Positions 56,382-64,000 of a stretch of DNA of 64,000 bases are shown here, in pieces (position 1 is the stretch's first letter; each line of letters starts with the position of its first letter). The stretch covers positions 1 through 64,000 of the forward strand of contig DATCEO010000051.1 of NCBI GenBank assembly GCA_036510065.1, given 5' to 3'. A model generated the notes under the pieces. It worked only from the letters and a program-made list of their open reading frames with translations. It was not told where the DNA came from and made no database searches. The stretch is from DASUBV01 sp036510065 (GTDB lineage: Bacteria > Actinomycetota > Actinomycetes > Streptosporangiales > Streptosporangiaceae). Position numbers and translations under genes: made by a program.

Positions 56382-57581
56382 CTAGTGGTCGGGCGGCGAT
56401 ACCGGGGCCGTGTCCCGCAGCTGCGGCCAGGCGTAGGTGATCACGGCGGCGGCGGGCACGGCCACGATGGCGCCGGGGATGCCGGCGATCACCCCGCCGA
56501 CCGCCAGCACCAGGATGATCGCCAGCGGATGCAGGCGGACGGCCCGGCCGACGACCAGCGGCTGCAGCAGGTGACCCTCGATCTGGTTCTCCGCCAGGAA
56601 CACGGCCAGCAGGATGACGGCGGCGATCCAGCCCTTGGTGGCCAGGGTGACCAGGATGGCCAGGGCCCCGACGACCAGGATGCCGATCAGCGGGATGAAC
56701 GCCGCCAGGAACACCAGGACGATCAGCGGGACCAGCAGGGGAACGGCCAGCAGCCACAGCGCCAGGCCGATGAAGATCGCGTGGATCGCGGCCACCGCGG
56801 TGGTGCCGCGGACGTAGCCCGTCAGTGCGTGCCAGGCGGCGGTCCCCGCGTTGGCCATCCGGCGGTTCGCCTCGGGGGGCAGCCCGCCGATGATCCACGA
56901 CCAGATCCTGGTCCCGTCCTTGAGCATGAAGAACGTGATGAACAGGGTCAGCACCAGGCCGGTCAGGGTCTCCAGGAAGATCTTGCCGCCGGTGACGACC
57001 GTCCCGGCGATGACCGCCTTGTGCTGGGAGAGGAACTGGGTCACCTGCCTGGTCAGGTGCTCCAGCCGGGCGCCCTTGAGGTGGAAGGGCGGCCCGGCCA
57101 GCGAGCGCTGCAGCTCGGCGGCCGTGCGCTGAACCTCGGCGGCCAGGCTCGGGTAGTCCGCGCTGACCCGGTTGGCGGTCAGCGTGACCGCGCCGGCGAT
57201 GACCACGAGGGCGACCAGCAGGGTGCACCAGGTGGCCATCAGGGCAGGCAGCCCCGCCCGCCGCAGCCGCGTCGACAGCGGCTGCAGGAGGGCGGCGAGC
57301 AGCAGGGCGGCGATCAGCGGCAGCACCACCAGGCGCAGCGCCACGGCCACCCGGAAGGCGCCGTAGATGAGGGCGGCCACCAGGATGAGCCGCCAGGACC
57401 AGGCGGCGACCTGGCGGAGCAGCCGCGGGACCTGCTCGTCGACCGAGGGCGCCGCCGCCGGGCGGCCCGGGCCGGCAGCCTGGTGCGTTACTCCCTGGTC
57501 TGGTCCAGATGGCGGGGCCGGCGGGCGGGCGGCAGCCGGGTCGGGTTCGCTGTCATCCGGGGCTGCCGGCCGGTCCGTCAT
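56382..57581 (-). CDS. AI-2E family transporter-like membrane protein
   Basis: 399 residues. A polar Pro/Ala N-terminal tail is followed by about eight membrane helices. FMLKDGTRIWSWIIGGLPPEANRR and the C-terminal FIPLIGILVVGALAILVTL and NQIEGHLLQPLVVGRAVRLHP are signatures of the PerM/AI-2E exporter family. Substrates vary, so the name is only a family label. ATG at 57579-57581; it diverges from the DUF3093 gene by only 29 bases. Confidence 0.88.
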   Translation of the reverse strand: MTDRPAAPDDSEPDPAAARPPAPPSGPDQGVTHQAAGPGRPAAAPSVDEQVPRLLRQVAAWSWRLILVAALIYGAFRVAVALRLVVLPLIAALLLAALLQPLSTRLRRAGLPALMATWCTLLVALVVIAGAVTLTANRVSADYPSLAAEVQRTAAELQRSLAGPPFHLKGARLEHLTRQVTQFLSQHKAVIAGTVVTGGKIFLETLTGLVLTLFITFFMLKDGTRIWSWIIGGLPPEANRRMANAGTAAWHALTGYVRGTTAVAAIHAIFIGLALWLLAVPLLVPLIVLVFLAAFIPLIGILVVGALAILVTLATKGWIAAVILLAVFLAENQIEGHLLQPLVVGRAVRLHPLAIILVLAVGGVIAGIPGAIVAVPAAAVITYAWPQLRDTAPVSPPDH

Positions 57582-57610
57582 GGGACCATGTAACCAACTA
57601 CCGTGGTGCC

Positions 57611-58087
57611 ATGGGCAGCTACCGCGAACACCTCCGCGTGCCGGCGTCGTGGTGGCTGCTCGGATTCATCACCATGGCCACGTTCGCCTCCTTCGTGTGG
57701 GCCGGATTCAGCCCGCTGGCGGCGGTCGTCTCGTACGTCGTGCTGCTCGGGGGTCCGGCCGTGGTCCTGCTGATCTGGGGCAGCGCCACGATCATGGTCA
57801 GCGACGGGGAGCTCCGGGCGGGGCGGGCCACGATGCCGCTGGCTCAGGCCGGGCACGTCCAGGCGCTCGACGAGGCTCAGACCAGGCAGCTGCGCGGTCC
57901 GCTGGCGGACCCGGCCGCCCGCATGATGCTCCGGCCGTACCTGCGGCAGGCGGTCTTTGTCGAGGTAACGGGTGACCAGCCCGCCCGGCCGTACTGGCTG
58001 ATCGGGACGAGGCATCCGGCCGAGCTGGCCGCCGCCATCGACAGATCACGCCCGCAGGCCCGCACCGGTGACACCTCCGTGGCATGA
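57611..58087 (+). CDS. DUF3093 membrane protein
   Basis: 158 residues. YREHLRVPASWWLLGFITMATF begins the domain, followed by two membrane helices (FSPLAAVVSYVVLLGGPAVVLLIW) and a small C-terminal domain (YWLIGTRHPAELAAAI). A conserved actinobacterial protein of unknown function found beside dut (Rv2698). Confidence 0.87.
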   Translation: MGSYREHLRVPASWWLLGFITMATFASFVWAGFSPLAAVVSYVVLLGGPAVVLLIWGSATIMVSDGELRAGRATMPLAQAGHVQALDEAQTRQLRGPLADPAARMMLRPYLRQAVFVEVTGDQPARPYWLIGTRHPAELAAAIDRSRPQARTGDTSVA

Positions 58088-58138
58088 TCGGCTCACTGCG
58101 GCCATGACCGGCTGACAGCACGAGGAGGGAACATTTAT

Positions 58139-58420
58139 ATGCCTGCCAATCGGGCTGACATGGGGTCGCGAGCGGTCAACGCGCTAGCCGGGATGGCCGC
58201 GGCGTTCGTCGTCCGTAAGGCCATCTCCCTGGCCTGGACGAAGATCATGGGCAAGGAGCCGCCCGAGTCCCCGGAGGACCCGCAGGTAGCGCTCAGCGAG
58301 GCCATCGTCTGGGGTGTGCTGATGGGCGCCGGCGTCGGCACCGCCCGGATGCTGGCGACCAGGATCATCACCCAGCGCGCCCAGGCGAAGGCCGAGAGAG
58401 CGGACGCAGCGACCTCCTGA
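58139..58420 (+). CDS. DUF4235 protein
   Basis: 93 residues. MGSRAVNALAGMAAAFVVRKAISLAWTKIMGKEPPESPEDPQVALSEAIVWGVLMGAGVGTARML is a typical DUF4235 sequence with two short hydrophobic helices, probably membrane-associated. Start ATG 58139 with GAGGAGGG about nine bases upstream. Function unknown. Confidence 0.88.
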   Translation: MPANRADMGSRAVNALAGMAAAFVVRKAISLAWTKIMGKEPPESPEDPQVALSEAIVWGVLMGAGVGTARMLATRIITQRAQAKAERADAATS

Positions 58421-58471
58421 TCCCCGGCGCGCCCCGCCACCCGGGCGGTCGCACCGGCCTAACCTGGCCAG

Positions 58472-59236
58472 GTGCACGCCAAGGATCGGTCCCGGCTGAC
58501 TTACCAGATCACTTACGCCTGGCAGCATCCGGACAAGGTGGTCGGCTACGCTCGCCGCCGGGCCCGTGACGCCTGGCTGGGCCTGCAGACCCGCGATCAC
58601 ATCGCCTACTACCGGGCGGTCATGCGCTCGGACGCCGCCCGCAGCCGGGAGGGCGCGGTCGGCAGCAAGACGCACGAGTCGTGGCTGCGGATCGGCCAGC
58701 TGCAGTTCGACTACCTGGCCGGGCACGGCCTGAAGCCGCAGCAGCGGATGCTCGAGATCGGCTGCGGCAACCTGCGCGCGGGCCGGCTGTTCATCGGCTA
58801 CCTGGAGTCCGGGAACTACTACGGCATCGACATCTCGCCGGACATCCTGCTCGCCGCCCAGCAGGTCATCGTGGCGGAGGGCCTGCAGGCCAAGCTGCCG
58901 CACCTGGCCCTGGTCCAGGACCTCAAGCTGGACTTCCTGCCGGACGGCCAGTTCGACGTGGTGCACGCGCACAGCGTGTTCTCGCACTCGCCGCCCGAGG
59001 TGATCGACGAGTGCCTGGCGCACGTCGGCCGGATCATGGTGCCAGGCGGGTTCTTCGACTTCACCTTCGACCGGACCGAGGGCGCCGAGCACCAGGTCCT
59101 GCGCGAGGATTTCTACTACCGGACGCAGACGCTGACTGACCTGGCCCGGCGGCATGGCCTGGAGGCCTGTTTCTGTGATGACTGGGAGCTTCTGCCGCAT
59201 GACCAGTCCAAGATCAGGGTAACTCGGCCGATATAA
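58472..59236 (+). CDS. Class I SAM-dependent methyltransferase
   Basis: 254 residues. SAM motif I MLEIGCGNLRAGRLFIGYL, the acidic end of strand 2 in YYGIDIS, and later FDVVHAHSVFSHSPPEVIDECLAHVGRIMVPGGFF are present. The N-terminal basic region (GYARRRARDAW) precedes the fold. The target is unknown. GTG 58472 start; 51 bases after the DUF4235 gene and 65 before glgC in the same direction. Confidence 0.85.
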   Translation: MHAKDRSRLTYQITYAWQHPDKVVGYARRRARDAWLGLQTRDHIAYYRAVMRSDAARSREGAVGSKTHESWLRIGQLQFDYLAGHGLKPQQRMLEIGCGNLRAGRLFIGYLESGNYYGIDISPDILLAAQQVIVAEGLQAKLPHLALVQDLKLDFLPDGQFDVVHAHSVFSHSPPEVIDECLAHVGRIMVPGGFFDFTFDRTEGAEHQVLREDFYYRTQTLTDLARRHGLEACFCDDWELLPHDQSKIRVTRPI

Positions 59237-59301
59237 AGCGTCAGGCACCATTTCCGCGCAGCGGCGGCGACACTGGTGCTGACGTCCCCTGGAGGTGGCC
59301 G

Positions 59302-60543
59302 ATGCATGACGACCCGCGGATCCTGGGCATGGTGCTGGCCGGCGGGGCCGGCAAGCGCCTGGCGCCGCTCACCGCCGACCGCGCCAAGCCCGCCGTCCCG
59401 TTCGGCGGCCTGTACCGGCTCGTCGACTTCGCCCTCTCTAACCTGGTCAACTCCGGGTTCCGGCGAATCTGCGTGCTGACCCAGTACAAGAGCCACAGCC
59501 TGGACCGGCATATCACGACGACCTGGCGGCTGAGCAGCCTGCTGGGCAACTACGTCACCCCGGTGCCGGCCCAGCAGCGGCTTGGCCCGCACTGGTTCAC
59601 CGGCTCGGCCGATGCCATGTACCAGTCACTCAACCTGGTCTACGACGACCAGCCCGACATCGTCGCGGTGTTCGGCGCCGACCACGTGTTCCGCATGGAC
59701 CCCATGCAGATGATCGATCAGCACCGGGCCAACGGAGCCGGGGTGACCGTCGCGGCCATCCCGGTGCCGAGGCAGGAGGCCACGGCCTTCGGGGTGATCA
59801 AGACCGGCGGCGACGGCCGCACGATCGAGGCGTTCCTGGAGAAGCCGGCCGACCCGCCGGCGATGCCCGGCCATGAGGACCTGGCCTATGCCTCCATGGG
59901 CATCTACGTCTTCACCACCAGCGTGCTGGTCGACGCGCTGCGGCAGGACTCGGCCGATCCGGGCAGCCGGCACGACATGGGCGGCGATATCGTCCCCATG
60001 CTGGTCAAGGAGGGCACCGCCCAGGTCTACGACTTCCTGGACAACAAGGTGCCGGGCGCCGAGCCGCGCGACGCCGGATACTGGCGGGACGTCGGGACGC
60101 TGGATTCCTACTTCGACGCGCACCTGGACCTGTGCGCCGTGCACCCGGTGTTCAACCTGTACAACGACAGGTGGCCGATCCTGACCCACGTGCCGTCCCA
60201 GCCGCCGGCCAAGTTCGTGCACGACGCCGGTGACCGCGTCGGCCGGGCCATCAACAGCGTGGTGAGTAACGGCGTCATCGTGTCGGGCGGCCTGGTCCGC
60301 AACTCCGTCCTCTCGCCGGGCGTCCGGGTCAACAGCTGGTCCAGGGTCGAGCGGTCCGTGGTCCTGGACTACACCCGGATCGACCGGCACGCCGTGGTGG
60401 AGAACGCGATCCTGGACAAGAACGTCGTCGTCCCGGAGGGGGCCATGGTCGGCGTGGACAAGGAGCACGACCGGGCTCGCGGGTTCGTGGTCTCCGAGGG
60501 CGGGGTCACGGTGGTCGGCAAGGGCCAGACCGTCGAGCCATGA
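59302..60543 (+). CDS. glgC: Glucose-1-phosphate adenylyltransferase
   Basis: 413 residues. Makes ADP-glucose from ATP and glucose 1-phosphate, the committed step to glycogen or maltose 1-phosphate. Nucleotide loop VLAGGAGKRLAPLTADRAKPAVPFGG, substrate site GTADAMYQ-like GSADAMYQ, FGADHVFRMD and a C-terminal left-handed helix domain (VSNGVIVSGGLVRNSVLSPGVRV) are all present. ATG 59302 follows CTGGAGG. Its stop overlaps the glgA start as ATGA, indicating coupled translation. Confidence 0.95.
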   Translation: MHDDPRILGMVLAGGAGKRLAPLTADRAKPAVPFGGLYRLVDFALSNLVNSGFRRICVLTQYKSHSLDRHITTTWRLSSLLGNYVTPVPAQQRLGPHWFTGSADAMYQSLNLVYDDQPDIVAVFGADHVFRMDPMQMIDQHRANGAGVTVAAIPVPRQEATAFGVIKTGGDGRTIEAFLEKPADPPAMPGHEDLAYASMGIYVFTTSVLVDALRQDSADPGSRHDMGGDIVPMLVKEGTAQVYDFLDNKVPGAEPRDAGYWRDVGTLDSYFDAHLDLCAVHPVFNLYNDRWPILTHVPSQPPAKFVHDAGDRVGRAINSVVSNGVIVSGGLVRNSVLSPGVRVNSWSRVERSVVLDYTRIDRHAVVENAILDKNVVVPEGAMVGVDKEHDRARGFVVSEGGVTVVGKGQTVEP

Positions 60544-61760
60544 CGCAGCCGCCGGGCCTGAATGTGGCCATGCTGACGAGGGAGTACCCGCCCGAGGTCT
60601 ACGGCGGCGCGGGCGTCCACGTGGAGTACCTAGCCCGCGAGGTCGGCCGCCTGGTCCGGCTGACCGTGCACTGCCAGGGCGCGGACCGGCTGGGCGCGTC
60701 CGCCCACCGGCCGTGGACCGAGCTCGCGGGGGCCAATAGCGCACTGCAGACCATCTCCACCGACTTGTCGATGGTGGCCGGCGTGGCGGGCGCCGACCTC
60801 GTGCACTCCCATACCTGGTACGCCAACCTGGCGGGATTTCTCGCGAGTCGGCTCTACGGCATCCCGCACGTGCTGACCGCGCACTCCCTGGAGCCGCTGC
60901 GGCCCTGGAAGGCCGAGCAGCTGGGAGGTGGCTACGCGCTGTCGTCCTGGTGCGAGCGGACGGCCATCGAGTCGGCGGCGGCCGTGATCGCCGTATCGGA
61001 CGGCATGCGCGCGGACATCCTCAGCTGCTATCCGGCCGTCTCGCCGGACCGGGTGCACGTGATCCGCAACGGCATCGACGCGGAGCAGTACGCGCCCGAT
61101 CCCGGTACCGACGTGCTGGCCCGCTACGGCATCGATCCGGACCGGCCGTCGGTCGTGTTCGTCGGCCGGGTCGCCCGGCAGAAGGGCGTGCCGGTCCTGC
61201 TCCGCGCCGCGCAGCGGCTCGACCCGGCCGCGCAGCTGGTGCTGTGCGCGGGCCAGGCCGATACCCCGGAACTGGAGGCGGAGGTGTCCGGCCTGGTCGA
61301 GCACCTGCGGGCGACCCGGCCCGGCGTGATCTGGATACCCGGCATGCTGACCAAGCCCGAGGTCATCCAGATCCTCAGCCACGCCACCGCGTTCGCCTGC
61401 CCGTCGCTGTACGAGCCGCTGGGCATCGTCAACCTCGAGGCGATGGCCTGCGGTACGGCCGTGGTGGCCTCTGACGTGGGCGGAATCCCGGAGGTGGTCG
61501 AGCACGGGCACACCGGGCTGCTGGTGCCGCCCGGCGACCCGGAGGCCCTGGCCGACGCGCTGAACACCCTCGTCAGGGACCCGGCCAAGGCGGCCGCCAT
61601 GGGCAAGGCCGGGCGCGAGCGGGCCGTGACGGAATTCAGCTGGACGACCATCGCCGCGCAGACGGCACAGCTGTACGCCAGCCTCGTCCCCGGGGGCGAG
61701 GTGGCCGGCGATGCCTCCGCGGCGGCCGGCGATGCGGCTCCGGCACAGCACGCCGGCTAG
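60540..61760 (+). CDS. glgA: Actinobacterial GT4 glycogen synthase / maltose-1-phosphate synthase
   Basis: 406 residues, GT-B fold. REYPPEVYGGAGVHVEYLAREV is the N-terminal signature of the actinobacterial family (TIGR02149). HSHTWYANLAGFLASRLYGIPHVLTAHSLEPLRPWK and the ExxxxxxxE motif in YEPLGIVNLEAMACG are intact. In mycobacteria the homologue (GlgM) joins ADP-glucose to glucose 1-phosphate to give maltose 1-phosphate for the GlgE pathway. The C-terminal ~20 residues are an Ala/Gly repeat tail. The name glgM would also fit. Confidence 0.92.
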   Translation: MTQPPGLNVAMLTREYPPEVYGGAGVHVEYLAREVGRLVRLTVHCQGADRLGASAHRPWTELAGANSALQTISTDLSMVAGVAGADLVHSHTWYANLAGFLASRLYGIPHVLTAHSLEPLRPWKAEQLGGGYALSSWCERTAIESAAAVIAVSDGMRADILSCYPAVSPDRVHVIRNGIDAEQYAPDPGTDVLARYGIDPDRPSVVFVGRVARQKGVPVLLRAAQRLDPAAQLVLCAGQADTPELEAEVSGLVEHLRATRPGVIWIPGMLTKPEVIQILSHATAFACPSLYEPLGIVNLEAMACGTAVVASDVGGIPEVVEHGHTGLLVPPGDPEALADALNTLVRDPAKAAAMGKAGRERAVTEFSWTTIAAQTAQLYASLVPGGEVAGDASAAAGDAAPAQHAG

Positions 61761-61775
61761 CCGGTCACGAAAAGG

Positions 61776-61802
61776 CCGGCCAACATTTCGCGCGTTGGCC
61801 GG
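61776..61802 (+). terminator. Hairpin after glgA
   Basis: Perfect 9-bp stem CCGGCCAAC / GTTGGCCGG with a nine-base loop ATTTCGCGC, 15 bases after the glgA stop. No T tract follows on this strand, though an AAAA run precedes it. A likely transcript-end structure for glgCA. Confidence 0.55.
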
Positions 61803-61877
61803 ATATGGGCTCAGGCGTTCGGCGATTGATACCTGGCCGCCGAGACAAAGCAGGGATGAATGGTGTAAATGTTCCCT

Positions 61878-61988
61878 ATGGGCCGACACGCAGAGAGCCG
61901 GATTCCGGCTAACGACCCGTTCATGACCACGATCGTGGGCGCGCTGCTCCTTCTGCTTGCCCTGGTCTGCATGCTGGCGGGCGGGTAG
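61878..61988 (+). CDS. 36-residue single-helix membrane protein
   Basis: Open frame of 36 codons: a polar N-terminus (GRHAESRIPANDPFM) followed by a strong hydrophobic helix (TTIVGALLLLLALVCMLAGG). Codon third positions are mostly G/C, as in genes. There is no good ribosome site ahead of ATG 61878, so a leaderless mRNA or a GTG/ATG elsewhere is possible. Short hydrophobic proteins of this form are common in actinomycetes. Unconfirmed. Confidence 0.45.
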   Translation: MGRHAESRIPANDPFMTTIVGALLLLLALVCMLAGG

Positions 61989-62022
61989 CCGTGCTGGCCG
62001 GCAGGTAACTGGGCGACAGGTT

Positions 62023-62034
62023 AAGATACATCTT
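62023..62034. promoter_or_regulatory. AAGATACATCTT palindrome upstream of the DUF1707 gene
   Basis: Perfect inverted repeat AAGAT-AC-ATCTT, 31 bases before the start, followed by GACTATC, which repeats part of a half-site. The placement over the likely promoter and the AT-rich context suggest a repressor site, for example of PadR type. It shares the octamer ATCTTGAC with the acnA/fahA operator candidate. Confidence 0.45.
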
Positions 62035-62065
62035 GACTATCAGGAGGAGACCCTAGGAGGCCCGC

Positions 62066-62731
62066 ATGCAGCCGTCTGGTCAGCCCGAGCACCCGCAGGA
62101 CGCGGCACCGCGCCTGTCCCCCGCGATCCGCGTGTCTGACCAGGAGCGTGATCATGTCGCCCAGATCCTGCAGGCGGCCTTCGCCGAGGGCAGGCTCGAC
62201 GACGACGAGTTCGACGAGCGGATGCGCGCGGCGCTCACGGCGCGGACCAGCGCCGACCTGGAGGCTTTGTCCGCCGACCTGCCCGCGGCGGCGGGGCGGC
62301 CGGCGGGGGAGCGGGCGGCGGCGGGGCGCAAGCCCGGCCGGCTGGCGATCGCGTACAAGAACTCGATCAGGCGCGGCGGCCGCTGGCGCGTGCCCGAGCA
62401 CTTCACCTCGGTGGTTTACAAGGGCGCCGGGTGGCTGGACCTGCGGGCGGCCGAGCTGACCGCACCGCAGAGCACCGTGCTCGCGGTGGCCTACAAGTCG
62501 CGCATCGACGTGCTGGTCCCGCCCGGCGTCCGCGTCGAGCTAGACGGCTTCGGGGTCAGCAAGGGCTGGTCGGAGCAGGAGGAACTGGAAAGCCTGCTGC
62601 CGCGCGACGCACCGGTCGTGCACGTCCGCGGCGTCGCTTACAAGGGCACGATCGAGGTCAGCACCAGGCCGCGGCGAAGTAACGGGGCTGGTGACGGGCA
62701 GGTCGGCCAGGTGACGGGATCGGTCAGGTGA
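62066..62731 (+). CDS. DUF1707 (SHOCT-like) domain protein with LiaF-like C-terminus
   Basis: 221 residues. The DUF1707 domain IRVSDQERDHVAQILQAAFAEGRLDDDEFDERMRAALTARTSADLEAL lies at residues ~20-70. The C-terminal part has three YKG/YKS-containing strands (SVVYKGAGWLDLR, AVAYKSRIDVLVPPGVRVELDG, GVAYKGTIEV), resembling the beta-helix of LiaF-type envelope-stress proteins. No membrane helix. ATG 62066 follows AGGAGG by six bases. Its stop lies inside a GGTGACGGG repeat. Confidence 0.87.
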   Translation: MQPSGQPEHPQDAAPRLSPAIRVSDQERDHVAQILQAAFAEGRLDDDEFDERMRAALTARTSADLEALSADLPAAAGRPAGERAAAGRKPGRLAIAYKNSIRRGGRWRVPEHFTSVVYKGAGWLDLRAAELTAPQSTVLAVAYKSRIDVLVPPGVRVELDGFGVSKGWSEQEELESLLPRDAPVVHVRGVAYKGTIEVSTRPRRSNGAGDGQVGQVTGSVR

Positions 62732-62774
62732 CGGGCCGGGTCCGGCTAGGTGACGGGTCCGGTCAGGTGACCGA
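62690..62774. repeat. GGTGACGGG interspersed direct repeats
   Basis: Five copies of GGTGACGGG (last one GGTGACCGA) at 62690, 62710, 62727, 62749 and 62766, spaced 17-22 bases apart. They cover the end of the DUF1707 gene, the gap and the end of the convergent VOC gene. Confidence 0.85.
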
Positions 62775-63260
62775 TCCGGCTGCCGCGCCGGTCACCCGAT
62801 CCCCCCAGCGGGCGATCTCGCCCTCCAGGTCGAGCGGGCCGATCATCGGGCCGCCGCGCATCTCCTGTTCCCAGTCCTGAGCCGGGACGCGCCACATCAC
62901 CTCGAACTCGATGCCACTGGGGTCCTTCGCATAAAGCGACTTGGATACCCGGTGGTCACTGGCCCCGACGAGCGCGCCGTGCGCGCTCAGCCGCTCCCGG
63001 ATCTCGGCCAGCTCAGCCAGCGTGCCGACCTCCCACGCCAGGTGGTAGAGGCCCAGGTAGTGCCCCTGCGGGGAGACGCCGTCGGCCACCTCGAATAGCC
63101 CGAGGTCATGATCGTTGGCCGAGTCGGGAGCGCGCAGGAACGCGGCCACCCCGGGAATCTCGGTGCGCACCTCGAAGCCGAGGGCGTCGGTGTAGAAGTT
63201 GACTTCCGCGGCTAGATCCGCGACATAGAGGACCGCGTGGTTGAGACGGCGAACGGCCAT
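62763..63260 (-). CDS. VOC-family protein (ring-cleavage dioxygenase-like)
   Basis: 165 residues. LNHAVLYVADLAAEVNFYTDALGFEV begins with the metal-ligand His; HYLGLYHLAWEVGTLAELAEIRERL supplies the second and DPSGIEFEVMW the Glu. These match type I extradiol dioxygenase-like single-domain proteins. The substrate is unknown. ATG at 63258-63260. Confidence 0.86.
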   Translation of the reverse strand: MAVRRLNHAVLYVADLAAEVNFYTDALGFEVRTEIPGVAAFLRAPDSANDHDLGLFEVADGVSPQGHYLGLYHLAWEVGTLAELAEIRERLSAHGALVGASDHRVSKSLYAKDPSGIEFEVMWRVPAQDWEQEMRGGPMIGPLDLEGEIARWGDRVTGAAAGSVT

Positions 63261-63328
63261 GGCATCTCCTCAGGACGAGCTACAACGACAAAGGCCTCCT
63301 GACTCATTCTGATTCCCCGCCCGGGCCG

Positions 63329-64000
63329 CTAGCGGGCGGGGCGGGGGTCGCTGGAGGGAAGTTGCGCCGAGTCGGGTTGCGGCGCCGGGTCGGGCCGCGG
63401 CGCCGGGTCGGGCCGCGCTGCCGGGCCGGTGTAGACACTGCGCGGCCGGATCGGAGCGTTCCGGTCGTACTCCTCCATCGCGTGCGCGATCCACCCGGCC
63501 GTGCGCGCGACCGCGAAGATCGCCTCTCCGGCCCCCGGCACCATGCCGGCTGCCGTCGCGAGTGTGGCCAGGGCAAAGTCAATGTTGGGCTCGGGGAGCG
63601 CCCGGCGGCGTGCCTCGGCCAGCACCGCCCGCGACACCGCCAGCTGCGGCGAGTCCGGCGCGTGCTCGGCGATCACCCGGAGCAGCAGCACCGCCCGCGG
63701 GTCACCAGTCTTGTAGACGAAGTGGCCGAAGCCGGGGATGCGCTCACCGCGCCGGAGCAGGTCACCGACGACCCGGGGCGCGTCCGCAGGCCCGGTCGCC
63801 GATCCCAGCATCACTTCAGCGCCCAGCGCCGCCCCGCCATGCAACGCGCCGCCGAGCGCGCCAAGGCCGGTCGCCACCACCGCGTAAGGGTCGGCCCGCA
63901 CCGAGGCCGCGACCCGAGCCGCGAGCGTGGACGCGGCCAGCTCGTGGTCGGCGAGCAGCACCAGCGCCGTCTGCACGGCGCTGACCAGCCCCGCCGTCGG
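63329..64000 (-). CDS. Citrate synthase-family protein, C-terminal part (5' end outside window)
   Basis: 224 residues of the C-terminal part; the frame stays open to the window edge, so the start lies beyond 64000. Catalytic residues are present: the His of GALHGGAALG, the His of GFGHFVYKTGDPRA, and the Asp in PEPNIDFALA. The end holds a Pro/Asp/Ala repeat tail (ARPDPAPRPDPAPQPD). It condenses acetyl-CoA, or possibly propionyl-CoA, with oxaloacetate. Citrate versus methylcitrate type cannot be told without the N-terminus. Confidence 0.88.
   Translation of the reverse strand, partial: PTAGLVSAVQTALVLLADHELAASTLAARVAASVRADPYAVVATGLGALGGALHGGAALGAEVMLGSATGPADAPRVVGDLLRRGERIPGFGHFVYKTGDPRAVLLLRVIAEHAPDSPQLAVSRAVLAEARRRALPEPNIDFALATLATAAGMVPGAGEAIFAVARTAGWIAHAMEEYDRNAPIRPRSVYTGPAARPDPAPRPDPAPQPDSAQLPSSDPRPAR

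Overview
The window is high-GC, densely coded DNA from an actinomycete. Coding wobble positions are almost all G or C, GTG and TTG starts are common, and most genes have an AGGAGG-type ribosome site. Families typical of Actinobacteria recur: DUF3000, DUF3710, DUF3093, DUF4235, DUF1707, DUF397 and F420-dependent oxidoreductases. A filamentous, Streptomyces- or Streptosporangium-like actinomycete fits best, because of a WhiJ-type regulator/DUF397/anti-sigma ATPase locus and many secreted and F420 enzymes. The genus cannot be named from sequence alone. I saw no tRNA, rRNA, CRISPR array, integrase or transposase gene.

The backbone is an old actinobacterial core gene order: hemY(-), hemE(-), DUF3000(+), rnd(+), dxs(-), TRAM-type RNA methyltransferase(-), ceoB(+), ceoC(+), DUF3710(-), dut(-), DUF3093(+). 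As I recall it, Mycobacterium tuberculosis has the same genes in the same order and orientation between Rv2677c and Rv2698. Here the block is opened by two long insertions. One of about 13.6 kb lies between rnd and dxs and carries patatin, alcohol dehydrogenase, ogt, mutT1-ppk, an F420 oxidoreductase, an L,D-transpeptidase, an orphan JetD-like protein and fprA. The other, about 29 kb, lies between dxs and the RNA methyltransferase.

The 22.8-52 kb part holds acnA with an MFS transporter, fumarylacetoacetase, the WhiJ-like locus, a secreted GH3 beta-glucosidase, an SMP-30 enzyme and a ferritin-like protein. It also holds two LigD-type polymerase genes without Ku or a ligase, ROK, DsbA, TrpB2, a threonine dehydratase-like enzyme and an aminotransferase. 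A decayed VapBC pair lies in the same stretch. Its most unusual unit is a 772-residue protein whose C-terminus looks like a RelA/SpoT-fold nucleotide pyrophosphotransferase, followed 3 bases later by an 85-residue protein that could be its immunity or antitoxin partner (36.5-39.1 kb).

The right end (58-64 kb) carries a methyltransferase, the glycogen/maltose-1-phosphate genes glgC-glgA, a DUF1707 envelope-stress-type protein, a VOC protein and the C-terminal part of a citrate synthase. Several unrelated genes carry in-frame minisatellites with a period of exactly 15 bp. There are also several striking inverted repeats, including a perfect 40-bp palindrome where two convergent genes meet.
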